Below are positions 40,423 through 48,381 of a stretch of 48,381 bases of DNA, piece after piece. The notes below the pieces were generated by a model. The model searched no databases. It had not been told where the DNA came from and saw only the letters and a list, made by a program, of their open reading frames with translations. The translations under genes and the position numbers were made by a program. Position 1 is the first letter of the stretch. Each line of letters starts with the position of its first letter. The stretch comes from Bacillus sp. REN3. Its GTDB lineage: Bacteria > Bacillota > Bacilli > Bacillales > Cytobacillaceae. The stretch lies in assembly GCF_017912555.1 (NCBI RefSeq), contig NZ_JAERSD010000029.1, forward strand, positions 1-48,381. The letters are read 5' to 3'.

Positions 40423-42249
40423 ATGAAAAAAGTTGGTTTTTTTCGATCGATCCACCTGAAGTTCGTGATTATTTACGTTCTGCTGATCCTGGTTGCGATG
40501 CAGATCATTGGCGTGTACTTTGTCCGCAAATTGGAAACGACACTGATGACGAATTACCAGAATTCTGTCAAACAACGGGTGAATCTGCTTGTCTATGATA
40601 TCCAGGAAGAGATGGTAAAGGAGCGCGGAAAAGAGGATCCGACCAAGGAAGATGCCATCAGAGAGATTTTAAAAGGCTATAGGTCCTCGGATATATCCGA
40701 GATAAGGGTGATTGATGGCGGAAGCTTCAAGATCCTTGGCACTTCGAATTCGAACAACCAGGGGATTGTCGGCCAGAGGACGCCAGACCTGAAAATCAAA
40801 CGCTCCATCGTTTTTGAAGAGGATGAAGACGCCATCCAGATGGACAAGAAGAGCACCAAAAGGGTTTGGGTGCTTTCAACGCCAATCATGCATAACAACG
40901 AAGCGATTGGCGCTGTCTATCTGGTGGCGAAAGTGGAAAATATTTTTTCCCAGATGAAGGATATCAATAAAATCCTGGCTACCGGGACGGCAATCGCCTT
41001 GATTTTCACCGCAATTCTCGGTATATTGCTGGCCCAGACCATCACAAGGCCAATCTCGGATATGCGCAAACAGGCATTGGCGATGACGAGAGGGAACTTC
41101 TCCCGGAAGGTCAAAGTATATGGATATGACGAAATTGGCCAACTGGCCCTGACTTTCAATAACCTGACAAAAAAGCTCCAGGAAGCCCAGGCAACGACTG
41201 AGGGAGAAAAACGGAAGCTTTCTTCTGTCATTTCGCATATGACGGACGGCGTCATTTCCACTGACCGTAAAGGGAGGATCATCCTGATTAACGCACCAGC
41301 AGAGGAGATGCTGGGTGTTTCACGTGAAACAGTGCTTTCACAGCCAATCGTGTCTGTTCTCGGACTCGATGAGGACTACACTTTCGATGATTTGCTGCAG
41401 GAAAAAGATTCGATCATCCTGGATTACAGCACGAAAGGCAAACCGTTCATTTTGCGTGCCAACTTTTCTGTCATTCAAAAGGAAAGCGGGTTTGTCAACG
41501 GATTGATTGCCGTACTCTATGATGTCACGGAACAAGAAAAAATCGACATGGAGAGGCGCGAGTTCGTTGCCAATGTATCACATGAATTGCGTACGCCTTT
41601 GACAACGATGCGCAGCTACCTGGAGGCACTGGCCGAAGGAGCGTGGAAGGACGAAGAAATCGCACCGAATTTCCTTGAAACGACCCGGAATGAGACGGAG
41701 CGGATGATTCGCCTTGTCAATGACTTGCTCCAGCTTTCGAGGATGGACAGTGTTGACTACCGGCTTTCTAAAGAATGGGTGAATTTCCCGGTTTTTTTCA
41801 ACCGGATCATTGACCGGTTCGAGATGACAAAAAGCCAGTATGTCACATTTGTCCGCGAAGTGGATGAGGATGCTATTTTTGTGGAAATCGACGAGGATAA
41901 AATTACGCAGGTACTCGATAATATCATTTCAAATGCGATGAAGTATTCGCCAGAAGGCGGAACCATCACCTTCCGGACAGAACTTTCCGAGGATAAAATC
42001 ACCCTCAGCATTTCCGATGAAGGCGTAGGGATACCAAAGGATAATCTGGAGAAAATTTTCGACCGTTTTTATCGGGTTGACAAGGCAAGGACAAGGAAGC
42101 TTGGCGGAACAGGACTCGGCCTGGCGATTGCAAAGGAAATGGTCAACGCCCATGGCGGGGAAATTTGGGCAACGAGTGTGGAAGGGAAAGGGACAACGAT
42201 CTTCTTCACCCTTCCTTATGACCAGAATGCAGAGGATGATTGGTCATGA
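40423..42249 (+). CDS. walK: Sensor histidine kinase WalK
   Basis: The essential membrane partner of WalR. The 608 residues have two membrane helices (about 10-35 and 184-206) with an extracellular domain between them, then HAMP (207-255), PAS (about 262-370), the HisKA box FVANVSHELRTPL with H387, and the ATP-binding N, G1 and G2 boxes (NAMKYS, SDEGVGIP, GGTGLGLAI). The sensing domain reads wall or lipid-linked signals in relatives. A perfect parS lies inside the gene at 41316-41331. Its stop overlaps walH. Confidence 0.97.
   Translation: MKKVGFFRSIHLKFVIIYVLLILVAMQIIGVYFVRKLETTLMTNYQNSVKQRVNLLVYDIQEEMVKERGKEDPTKEDAIREILKGYRSSDISEIRVIDGGSFKILGTSNSNNQGIVGQRTPDLKIKRSIVFEEDEDAIQMDKKSTKRVWVLSTPIMHNNEAIGAVYLVAKVENIFSQMKDINKILATGTAIALIFTAILGILLAQTITRPISDMRKQALAMTRGNFSRKVKVYGYDEIGQLALTFNNLTKKLQEAQATTEGEKRKLSSVISHMTDGVISTDRKGRIILINAPAEEMLGVSRETVLSQPIVSVLGLDEDYTFDDLLQEKDSIILDYSTKGKPFILRANFSVIQKESGFVNGLIAVLYDVTEQEKIDMERREFVANVSHELRTPLTTMRSYLEALAEGAWKDEEIAPNFLETTRNETERMIRLVNDLLQLSRMDSVDYRLSKEWVNFPVFFNRIIDRFEMTKSQYVTFVREVDEDAIFVEIDEDKITQVLDNIISNAMKYSPEGGTITFRTELSEDKITLSISDEGVGIPKDNLEKIFDRFYRVDKARTRKLGGTGLGLAIAKEMVNAHGGEIWATSVEGKGTTIFFTLPYDQNAEDDWS
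41316..41331. promoter_or_regulatory. parS site inside walK
   Basis: TGTTTCACGTGAAACA is a perfect match to the Bacillus parS consensus and a perfect palindrome, about 20 kb from the parS in spo0J. Confidence 0.96.
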
Positions 42250-43571
42250 CATATGAAAACATTAAAACCACGATTCTGACAATCCTTGTCCTCCTAAGCG
42301 GGATCCTGACATGGAATATCTGGACATACCAGCCAAAGTACGAGATCGTCCCTAGCGAAAAGACCGTTGAGGAAGTAAGCATTGGGATGAAAAAAGAAAT
42401 CAGGAAAGTCGTGAAGCCACATCAGGTCATTTACCATATTGGCGGGGAACAATATGGAACGATCGATAATGAACATATTGATAACATGATTGCCACGATC
42501 TCGAAGTGGAAGTTTTTCGATGTCAATAAATATCCGGGACGCATAGCGGATTTCAATGAAAAACTTGTCTCAGGGTCCAATACGGAGATCATTTTCCCGG
42601 ATGAAGTCCCGATCGATCTTTTTAAGCGAGTCTTGAATATCGACGAAAAGGATTTGCCGAAGTTTGATTTTGACCGGATCATCATCCATGCTGAAACCCA
42701 GGAAAAACAGGATGGCATCATTTATTTCTACTCGCAGCAAAACCAGCAGATCTTTGAAAGCAATGTCAATCCAACTTTCATCAATCAATTTGCAGAAAAA
42801 TTTTACAAGCGGGCAGGAAAGCTAACTCCATATTTCCTTTATTCCTTATCAGACACCAAGCGGATTTATTTGCCAGCCGGCGAAACGGAAATGATGAAAT
42901 ACACGTATTATCGTATCCCCTTGGAAATGGAGCAATTCAAGGAAGCCCTGTTCAATGATCCAAGCTTTGTGCAGCGGAACATCATGGCAGACAGGGAGGA
43001 ATACATGGATGATTACAGCAAGATGACCTTCGATAGGACGACGAAGATGATTTCATATGTTAATCCAATCCGTTACAATGATTCAGTGATTGGCACAAGC
43101 AACGTGCTGCAAAAGAGCATCGAATTCATCAACAGCCATGGGGGATGGACGGATGCATACCGATACGTCTATAAAGATGATTTTAACCAGAAGGTGCGGT
43201 TCCGGCTCTACAGCAAGGAAGGCTATCCAGTATTCAACTCCATAGGGATGTCGGAAATCCACCAGCAATGGACACAATCGCAAATCAGCAGATATATACG
43301 TCCAGGTTTCCAACTGGAGCTGCAGTTGAAACAGGATATGGAAACGGAAAAACTTCCTTCCGGTTATGAGGCCCTGAAAATGCTGGAGGCAAAGAAAAAC
43401 TTCAAGCCGGAGCTGCTCGGCAATTTGATGCTGGGATATTATATGAGGGAAATACCAACAGATGAAAGGCTGATCTCGTTGGAACCGGGATGGTTTTATC
43501 TATATAACCAGGAATGGCGGCGGCTGATATCGGAAGAGGAGGCAAGGAATCTTGGATTGGAGCAGAATTAA
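42246..43571 (+). CDS. walH: WalK regulator WalH
   Basis: A 441-residue protein with one N-terminal membrane helix (about 7-28) and a large extracellular part. WalH and WalI regulate WalK; they are inhibitory in B. subtilis. ATG at 42246 overlaps the walK stop by four bases, with GAGGATG upstream. Its 3' end overlaps walI by 20 bases. Confidence 0.93.
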   Translation: MTYENIKTTILTILVLLSGILTWNIWTYQPKYEIVPSEKTVEEVSIGMKKEIRKVVKPHQVIYHIGGEQYGTIDNEHIDNMIATISKWKFFDVNKYPGRIADFNEKLVSGSNTEIIFPDEVPIDLFKRVLNIDEKDLPKFDFDRIIIHAETQEKQDGIIYFYSQQNQQIFESNVNPTFINQFAEKFYKRAGKLTPYFLYSLSDTKRIYLPAGETEMMKYTYYRIPLEMEQFKEALFNDPSFVQRNIMADREEYMDDYSKMTFDRTTKMISYVNPIRYNDSVIGTSNVLQKSIEFINSHGGWTDAYRYVYKDDFNQKVRFRLYSKEGYPVFNSIGMSEIHQQWTQSQISRYIRPGFQLELQLKQDMETEKLPSGYEALKMLEAKKNFKPELLGNLMLGYYMREIPTDERLISLEPGWFYLYNQEWRRLISEEEARNLGLEQN

Positions 43572-44343
43572 AACAATCTTTATTTTGACCTTCCTTGTCC
43601 TGGACATATACCTTGTGTACCAATTCATGAATACAAGGAGTGCGGCACAGTATGAAATTCCCAAAGAAGCTTCCCTGGAGGAAAAATTGAAAAATGACGA
43701 TATCCGGTATGAGACGCTTCCCGAAGTGGTAAAGGAACAATACATCAGCGTAAAGGCGAAGGTGTTCACCGACGAGGATATTAGGAAGGCAAAGGGACAA
43801 GCAGCCATCCTTGGGGAAGGGACCTTGCTCCAGGTCGAGCTGGAAGAGCCGTTCACGCTGTCGAGCAGTTTTAAACCATCGGAAGTCAGCCCGTATGTAA
43901 AGGGAAATATCTTTTCAGGCGAACAATACGATTTCTGGAAAAAGGATGATGAAGAACGGACACTTACCTATTACCAGAAGCATAAAGGCAAAACGTTCTA
44001 TTACAATAACAGCGCGAAGCTGACGCTTTATTTCAATGAAAAAAATGAAGTGACTTCCTATCAGCAAACCTACTTGGAGGTCATGGATGAAATCAGCGAG
44101 CAAGAGGAAGTCCTGCCGCCATTGCGGGCACTTGAAAACCTCTATAAAAAGGGTCTGCTCAAGCCGAAAAGCAAGATCACGAAAGTGGAGCTTGGCTACT
44201 CGACCCTTGTGCAGCTGACGGCTTCCCATGTCCTGACCCCGACATGGAGGATTGTCGTCGACGGCAAAGAAAATCTCTTTGTCCATGCATTTGACGGACG
44301 GGTCATCCCATTGACAGAAAATGAGACTAACCTAACGGAGTGA
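43552..44343 (+). CDS. walI: WalK regulator WalI
   Basis: A 263-residue bitopic protein with one N-terminal helix (RIKTIFILTFLVLDIYLVYQ) and an extracellular domain, partner of WalH in controlling WalK. The start is TTG at 43552 inside the walH end, with GAGGAGG upstream, so the two are coupled. walJ starts six bases after its stop. Confidence 0.92.
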   Translation: MDWSRIKTIFILTFLVLDIYLVYQFMNTRSAAQYEIPKEASLEEKLKNDDIRYETLPEVVKEQYISVKAKVFTDEDIRKAKGQAAILGEGTLLQVELEEPFTLSSSFKPSEVSPYVKGNIFSGEQYDFWKKDDEERTLTYYQKHKGKTFYYNNSAKLTLYFNEKNEVTSYQQTYLEVMDEISEQEEVLPPLRALENLYKKGLLKPKSKITKVELGYSTLVQLTASHVLTPTWRIVVDGKENLFVHAFDGRVIPLTENETNLTE

Positions 44344-44349
44344 AGAGAT

Positions 44350-45144
44350 ATGACATTGCATTTTAGTGTTCTCGCCAGCGGGAGTACGGGAAATGCGATC
44401 TTTGTGGAGACGGAGGACCAATCGTTTTTGGTCGATGCCGGCTTGAGCGGGAAACAGATGGAAGCTTTGTTCAAGGGCATCGGCCGCGAGATGAAAGACC
44501 TTTCGGGGATATTCGTGACGCATGAACACAGCGACCATATCAAAGGCCTCGGGATCGTTGCGAGGAGGTACAAGCTGCCGATCTACGCGAATGAAAAAAC
44601 GTGGAAAGCGATGGACGGTTTGATTGGGGAAGTCCCTCTTGACCAGAAGTTCAGCTTTGATATGGAAACCGTGAAATCGTTCGGCGGCCTTGATATCGAG
44701 TCTTTTGGTGTTTCGCATGACGCTGCCGAACCGATGTTTTACGTATTCCACAAGGATGGCAAGAAACTAGCCCTGATTACCGATACAGGCTATGTCAGCG
44801 ACAGGATGAAAGGCATCATCTCCAACGCGGATGCTTATGTATTCGAAAGCAATCATGATGTCCAGATGCTGCGGATGGGACGCTATCCATGGAACGTCAA
44901 ACGCCGCATCCTGAGCGATTACGGCCATGTATCGAATGAGGATGCCGCCATCGCGATGAGCGAAGTAGCCGGCGACAAGACCAAAAAAATCTATTTGGCG
45001 CATTTAAGCCTGGATAATAACATGAAGGAGCTTGCCCGGATGTCCGTTGCCCAGACATTGGAAAGCAGGGGGATCATCGTCGGCGAGCAATTCGACCTGA
45101 TTGATACAGATCCGAAGACTCCGACAGCGCTGACAGCGATTTAG
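44350..45144 (+). CDS. walJ: Metallo-beta-lactamase fold protein WalJ
   Basis: A 264-residue metallohydrolase of the metallo-beta-lactamase fold with metal motif THEHSDH (HxHxDH), DAGLSG, DTGYVS and a later His. In B. subtilis YycJ/WalJ has 5'-3' exonuclease-type activity and has been linked to repair and cell-division timing; that is known for relatives, not shown here. It is the last gene of the walRKHIJ series. A terminator follows. Confidence 0.93.
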   Translation: MTLHFSVLASGSTGNAIFVETEDQSFLVDAGLSGKQMEALFKGIGREMKDLSGIFVTHEHSDHIKGLGIVARRYKLPIYANEKTWKAMDGLIGEVPLDQKFSFDMETVKSFGGLDIESFGVSHDAAEPMFYVFHKDGKKLALITDTGYVSDRMKGIISNADAYVFESNHDVQMLRMGRYPWNVKRRILSDYGHVSNEDAAIAMSEVAGDKTKKIYLAHLSLDNNMKELARMSVAQTLESRGIIVGEQFDLIDTDPKTPTALTAI

Positions 45145-45177
45145 CAAGTTTACACCAAAAATTCAAATGGGTATTAA

Positions 45178-45221
45178 AGGAGTAAAGGCATCTGATCGGA
45201 TTCGCTTTTACTTCTTTTTTT
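45178..45221 (+). terminator. Terminator after walJ
   Basis: Arms AGTAAAGGC and GCTTTTACT with a 14-base loop, then TCTTTTTTTC. Confidence 0.7.
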
Positions 45222-45337
45222 CGGCAAAAATTGTCCAAGCTATAAAAGAAGGGCTTTCGTTTCAGGAAGCCGCTGTTTTGGTAGTATAATGAAAGATAGA
45301 AGAATGTGATGGAGTTCAAGGAAAGGGTTGGTAGACA

Positions 45338-46567
45338 TTGGGATATTACGATGAAGATCAAAGCAGGTATCAACCGCAAAAAGGAAGGAAGGGCGGCTTT
45401 TTCGCAGCAGGCCTGGCAGGTGCGCTTCTTGGAGGATTGCTTGTGATTTTTTCAATTCCAGCCTTATCGAATTATGACCTGCTTCCGTACGATATCGAGC
45501 CGGACAACCAGCCGGTCTCCGTAGAAGACGGGAAAGGAAACGAGGAAAAACAAACGGCAACAAGAAATGTCTCCATCGATGTTTATTCCGGCGTTACAAA
45601 GGCGGTGGATAAAGCCGGGGATGCAGTAGTCGGCATCACGAATATCCAAGAGAGGACGGATTTCTGGGGACAATCGCAGTCAGAAGCAGGAGGGACTGGT
45701 TCTGGCGTTGTTTACAAAAAAGAAGGCGATAAGGCTTATATTGTGACAAACCACCATGTGGTCGCAAACGCACAGGAGCTTGAAGTCAACTTGAGCGATG
45801 GCACGAAAATCCCCGCAAAGCTGCTTGGCAGCGATATATGGACAGACCTTGCCGTACTTGAAGTGCCGGCAGAAAAGATTAAAGTTGTCGCGGAATTCGG
45901 CGATTCCGATAAGCTGAAGCCCGGCGAACCGGTCATAGCCATCGGTAATCCGCTTGGCCTCACATTTTCAGGTTCCGTGACGCAGGGAATCATCTCAGGA
46001 ACGGAGCGCGCGATCCCAGTCGATATCAACCAGGACGGGACACCGGACTGGCAAGCCGAGGTCCTGCAGACTGATGCCGCGATCAATCCAGGGAACAGCG
46101 GCGGCGCGCTGATCAATATTGCCGGCCAGGTAGTCGGAATCAACTCCATGAAGATCGCCCAGCAGGAAGTGGAAGGAATCGGATTATCGATCCCAATCAA
46201 TTCTGCGTCCCCTATTATTGACGACCTCGAAAAGACCGGGGAAGTCCAGCGACCGGTCATGGGTGTAGTATTGGCATCGGTGAGTGAACTGTCACTCTAC
46301 AACCAGCAGAAAGTGCTGAAGCTTCCAGAGGACGTGAACTATGGAGTAGCGGTCAGGAGCGTCCAGCCTGGTTCGCCAGCAGATAAAGCAGGTTTGCGCG
46401 AGCTTGATGTCATTGTCGAGATGGACGGAGAAAAGATCAGCGATGCGGTTGATCTGCGGAAGCATCTGTATAACAAAAAGAAGGTCGGCGAAGAACTCAA
46501 AATCAAATATTACCGAAATGGAAAGCTTAAAGAAACAAAGATGACGTTAGCAGGCGAAACCATGTAG
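45338..46567 (+). CDS. htrC: HtrA-family serine protease
   Basis: A membrane-anchored DegP/HtrA quality-control protease, 409 residues. It has a short cytoplasmic N-terminus, one membrane helix (about 21-43), a trypsin-like domain with catalytic H140 (TNHHVV), D170 (TDLAVL) and S254 (GNSGGAL), and one C-terminal PDZ domain. Position next to walJ matches B. subtilis HtrC (YyxA). The start is TTG at 45338. A TATAAT lies at 45285-45290, with a poor -35. Confidence 0.92.
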   Translation: MGYYDEDQSRYQPQKGRKGGFFAAGLAGALLGGLLVIFSIPALSNYDLLPYDIEPDNQPVSVEDGKGNEEKQTATRNVSIDVYSGVTKAVDKAGDAVVGITNIQERTDFWGQSQSEAGGTGSGVVYKKEGDKAYIVTNHHVVANAQELEVNLSDGTKIPAKLLGSDIWTDLAVLEVPAEKIKVVAEFGDSDKLKPGEPVIAIGNPLGLTFSGSVTQGIISGTERAIPVDINQDGTPDWQAEVLQTDAAINPGNSGGALINIAGQVVGINSMKIAQQEVEGIGLSIPINSASPIIDDLEKTGEVQRPVMGVVLASVSELSLYNQQKVLKLPEDVNYGVAVRSVQPGSPADKAGLRELDVIVEMDGEKISDAVDLRKHLYNKKKVGEELKIKYYRNGKLKETKMTLAGETM

Positions 46568-46577
46568 GTGCCAAGAA

Positions 46578-46604
46578 AGCAGGGAAATCGCTCCCTGCTT
46601 TTTG
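46578..46604 (+). terminator. Terminator after htrA-like gene
   Basis: Arms AGCAGGGA and TCCCTGCT with a six-base loop, then TTTTTG. Confidence 0.85.
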
Positions 46605-46617
46605 TGTTAAAATGGTC

Positions 46618-46890
46618 TGTGGATAATTTTTGATTACATTTTGGCAAATGGTACAATAAATAAAAAGAGGCGAAAGGATGAGGGAAAATGGTTTACTGTT
46701 GCGAAGAACATGTAGAACTGGCGCTGGATGAAGCGATCGATGAGTTCGAAGTCGCCCCGGAATTAATCAAGCTTGACGATGTGGACAAGTCAGGGTTTGC
46801 TTGTGGATACTGTGGAAAACCCGCTGCATATATTGTAGCGAACGGATGATCTCCCACTAAATGTGGATTGCGATGTGAATATGTGGATAA
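46618..46890. promoter_or_regulatory. DnaA-box cluster around the CxxH/CxxC gene
   Basis: Two exact boxes, TGTGGATAA at 46618-46626 and 46882-46890, plus one-mismatch TGTGGATAC and two-mismatch TGTGGATTG between them. The group lies about 36 kb from oriC, flanking the small gene before rlmH. Confidence 0.65.
46688..46849 (+). CDS. CxxH/CxxC zinc-ribbon-like protein
   Basis: A 53-residue protein with Cys-Cys-Glu-Glu-His (CxxH) near the start and CGYC (CxxC) near the end, the signature of a small Bacillus family sometimes called YyzF or BA_5709-like. The four residues could bind one zinc. No function is established. A GGCGAAAGG-type ribosome site lies upstream, and DnaA boxes flank the gene. 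It lies between htrA and rlmH as in other Bacillaceae. Confidence 0.85.
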   Translation: MVYCCEEHVELALDEAIDEFEVAPELIKLDDVDKSGFACGYCGKPAAYIVANG

Positions 46891-46949
46891 CTTCTGTGGG
46901 TATCTTGTTTGTAAACTGTTCGTAAATTGTTTGTAAAGTGGGGATGACT

Positions 46950-47429
46950 GTGAATATCTCGATCGTGACGGTTGGAAAACTAAAAGAAAAATACCTCAAG
47001 CAAGGAATAGAAGAATACCTGAAACGGCTCGGCAGCTATGCAAAAGTGGAAGTGATCGAGGTAGCAGACGAAAAAGCCCCAGAGGAACTGAGCGAAACGG
47101 AAATGGTCCAGGTCAAGCAAAAGGAGGGCGAGCGCATCCTTGCCAAGATCAGCCCAGATGCGCACGTCATCGCCCTCGCCATCAACGGCAAACAAAAATC
47201 CTCCGAAGAACTCGCCGACACCCTCGACAAACTCGCCACCTACGGCAAAAGCAAAATCGCCTTCATCATCGGCGGCTCCCTCGGCCTCAGCAACGAAGTC
47301 CTCAAGCGCGCTGACGACCAGCTCAGCTTTTCAAAGATGACCTTTCCCCATCAGCTGATGAGGCTGATTTTGGTGGAGCAGGTGTATAGGGCTTTCAGGA
47401 TAAATCGGGGTGAACCGTACCATAAATAA
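46950..47429 (+). CDS. rlmH: 23S rRNA (pseudouridine-1915-N3)-methyltransferase RlmH
   Basis: A SPOUT-fold enzyme that methylates pseudouridine 1915 in 23S rRNA. The 159 residues show the trefoil-knot SAM site ([10 protein letters not shown]) and the C-terminal [26 protein letters not shown]. The last codons (GEPYHK and stop) match the type of site where SCC elements insert in staphylococci. GTG at 46950 gives the conserved length; GTG at 46938 and ATG at 46944 are alternatives. Codons between about 47161 and 47328 are strongly C-ending, unlike the flanks. Confidence 0.96.
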   Translation: MNISIVTVGKLKEKYLKQGIEEYLKRLGSYAKVEVIEVADEKAPEELSETEMVQVKQKEGERILAKISPDAHVIALAINGKQKSSEELADTLDKLATYGKSKIAFIIGGSLGLSNEVLKRADDQLSFSKMTFPHQLMRLILVEQVYRAFRINRGEPYHK

Positions 47430-47645
47430 AGGTAAACTATTAAGGGACTCAAGCATGTCCCTTTTATATTTACCGTATAATATGGAGCTTGTTGACCAGG
47501 TATCTAGCTGCTGCTCAAGGTCTGGATAAATCTTTTGCAACAATTCGTAGCTGTCGGCCATAGCATCGATGGTGAAATCAAAGAAAAGGTTAATTTTTGT
47601 AATATGACGACCTATCCCACGCGGTGCTTCTATGCTTATCTGAAT
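47430..47645 (-). pseudogene. Possible 3' remnant of a recombinase-like gene
   Basis: On the minus strand an open frame runs from the edge of the IS element toward rlmH. It encodes a plausible protein tail with IEAPRGIGRHITKINLFFDF followed by MADSYELLQKIYPDL. The TKIN-F-F-F pattern is reminiscent of the last strand in large serine recombinases, but that is from memory and unverified. It has no start and appears cut by the IS insertion at 47647. Its end merges with sequence antisense to rlmH, so the true stop is uncertain. Confidence 0.3.
47441..47470 (+). terminator. rlmH terminator
   Basis: Arms AAGGGAC and GTCCCTT with an eight-base loop, then TTATATTT. Confidence 0.7.
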
Positions 47646-47707
47646 GTGATACTACGTCAAGAAAATAGACACAGATTTTTCTACCGCGCTTTCGCTTGGT
47701 GGCCTTC

Positions 47708-47747
47708 ATAAAAAAGTTTAAATTAAGTGCGGTTTAAACTTTTTTAT
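47708..47747 (-). terminator. Hairpin at the end of the IS transposase gene
   Basis: Arms AAAAAAGTTTAAA (47710-47722) and TTTAAACTTTTTT (47733-47745), extended by AT pairs, with a ten-base loop. On the minus strand it ends in T-rich DNA and can stop transposase transcription. Confidence 0.75.
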
Positions 47748-47757
47748 AAAGTTAAAA

Positions 47758-48381
47758 TCAGGCCGCAGGACATCCGTTCATTTGTTCAAATTCATTCGGC
47801 GTATGATAGCCCAAAGTCGAATGGATCCTCTTAGAATTGTAGAAAAACTCAATGTACTCAAACAATGATTTTTTGGCATCTTCCCTAGAAATATACTTAG
47901 TCTGATAAACGAGCTCATGCTTAAGAATGCCGTGAAAAGACTCGATACAAGCATTGTCATAACAGTTCCCTTTTCGGCTCATGCTTCCTACCATATCGTA
48001 CTTTTTCAATAATGCTTGATACTCTAAGGAGGCATATTGGACTCCCCGGTCAGAGTGGTGAACGACTCCTTTCCCTGGCTTTTGACGCTTGTACGCCATC
48101 TTTAACGCTGAGAGGACCAGCTCCTTTGTCATGGTCTTATCCATCGCCCAGCCCACTATTTTACGAGAATATAAGCCCATTACGGTCGCCAAATACAACC
48201 AGCCCTCATTGGTCGGAATATAGGTGATATCCGTTACTCATAACTGGTTTGGCCTGCTTGCTTTAAATTGACGATTCAAGACGTTTTCACTTACTGGATG
48301 CTGGTTCGAGTTCGTCGTTGCCTTGTATTTCTTGACCGTACAAGACTTCCATTGGTTCTTCGTCATAATGCGGGAGACCGT
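47758..48381 (-). pseudogene. IS3-family transposase OrfB with in-frame stop
   Basis: Encodes the C-terminal two-thirds of a DDE transposase (rve core): VTDITY with the first Asp, HHSDRG with the second and NACIESFHGILKHE with the catalytic Glu. In the frame upstream the reading is SRPNQL, then TGA (complement at 48238-48240), then VTDITY. Relatives have Trp (TGG) at that place, so a single G-to-A change inactivates the full-length product. The frame is otherwise open to the right edge of the window, where the HTH part begins. The 146-residue frame after the stop cannot work alone. Confidence 0.85.

Larger units (their letters stand above)
47647..48381 (-). mobile_element. IS3-family insertion sequence, right end (partial)
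   Basis: The outer end is probably 47647, where TGATACTACGTCAAG begins; IS3-family ends start with TG. The element holds a transposase on the minus strand and runs off the right edge of the window, so its other end and target duplication cannot be seen. A 13-15 bp perfect hairpin (47708-47747) lies after the transposase stop. Confidence 0.75.

Overview
This 48.4 kb window is the replication-origin region of a spore-forming, low-to-moderate GC member of the Bacillaceae. The evidence is the gene order dnaA-dnaN-yaaA-recF-remB-gyrB-gyrA on the minus strand, which points leftward to an rRNA operon. On the plus strand the order is rpmH-rnpA-yidC(spoIIIJ)-jag-mnmE-mnmG-rsmG-noc-soj-spo0J, then yyaC, ychF, rpsF-ssb-rpsR, yybS-gdpP-rplI-dnaB(helicase)-purA, tRNAs and walRKHIJ-htrA-rlmH. 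Many proteins are close to those I remember from Bacillus subtilis, but I cannot name the species from sequence alone.

Layout. 1-240: tandem rRNA promoters and the leader of a 16S gene that lies off the left edge (minus strand). 285-1370: an HD-GYP-like protein with a degenerate HD motif. 1472-7743: gyrA, gyrB, remB, recF, yaaA. 7898-10565: dnaN and dnaA. The origin is bipartite. Between dnaA and dnaN there is an unwinding module (DnaA boxes plus DnaA-trios); upstream of dnaA there is a dense DnaA-box field with Spo0A-like boxes. 11156-21023: ribosomal protein L34, RNase P protein, membrane insertase, RNA-modification enzymes and three segregation/occlusion proteins, with a consensus parS inside spo0J. 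21275-28066: less conserved genes (DUF554 membrane protein, YyaC, MscS channel, DUF951, molybdopterin oxidoreductase, YchF, PAP2). 28330-36423: rpsF-ssb-rpsR with a candidate LexA box and parS-like site, then c-di-AMP phosphodiesterase, L9, replicative helicase and PurA with PurR boxes. 36786-37602: an unusual array in which the 5' third of tRNA-Lys is repeated three times in structured units ahead of the intact tRNA-Lys, tRNA-Glu and tRNA-Phe. 37643-46567: a WalR box, a LysM-G5-M23 cell-wall peptidase, the walRKHIJ operon and an HtrA-type protease. 46688-47429: CxxH/CxxC protein and RlmH, with DnaA boxes around them. 47430-48381: a gene remnant and the right end of an IS3-family element whose transposase has an in-frame stop.

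Almost every gene is co-oriented with replication leaving the origin near 9-11 kb. The exceptions are yyaC, the IS3 transposase and the remnant next to it. The genes cover replication initiation, its control (Soj, Spo0J, Spo0A and DnaA boxes), segregation, DNA topology, translation, tRNA modification, sporulation and cell-wall homeostasis. The best candidate for something undescribed is the tRNA-Lys-fragment array: constant ends, variable but foldable interiors, and two nearly identical 154-bp units whose differences keep the predicted stems.
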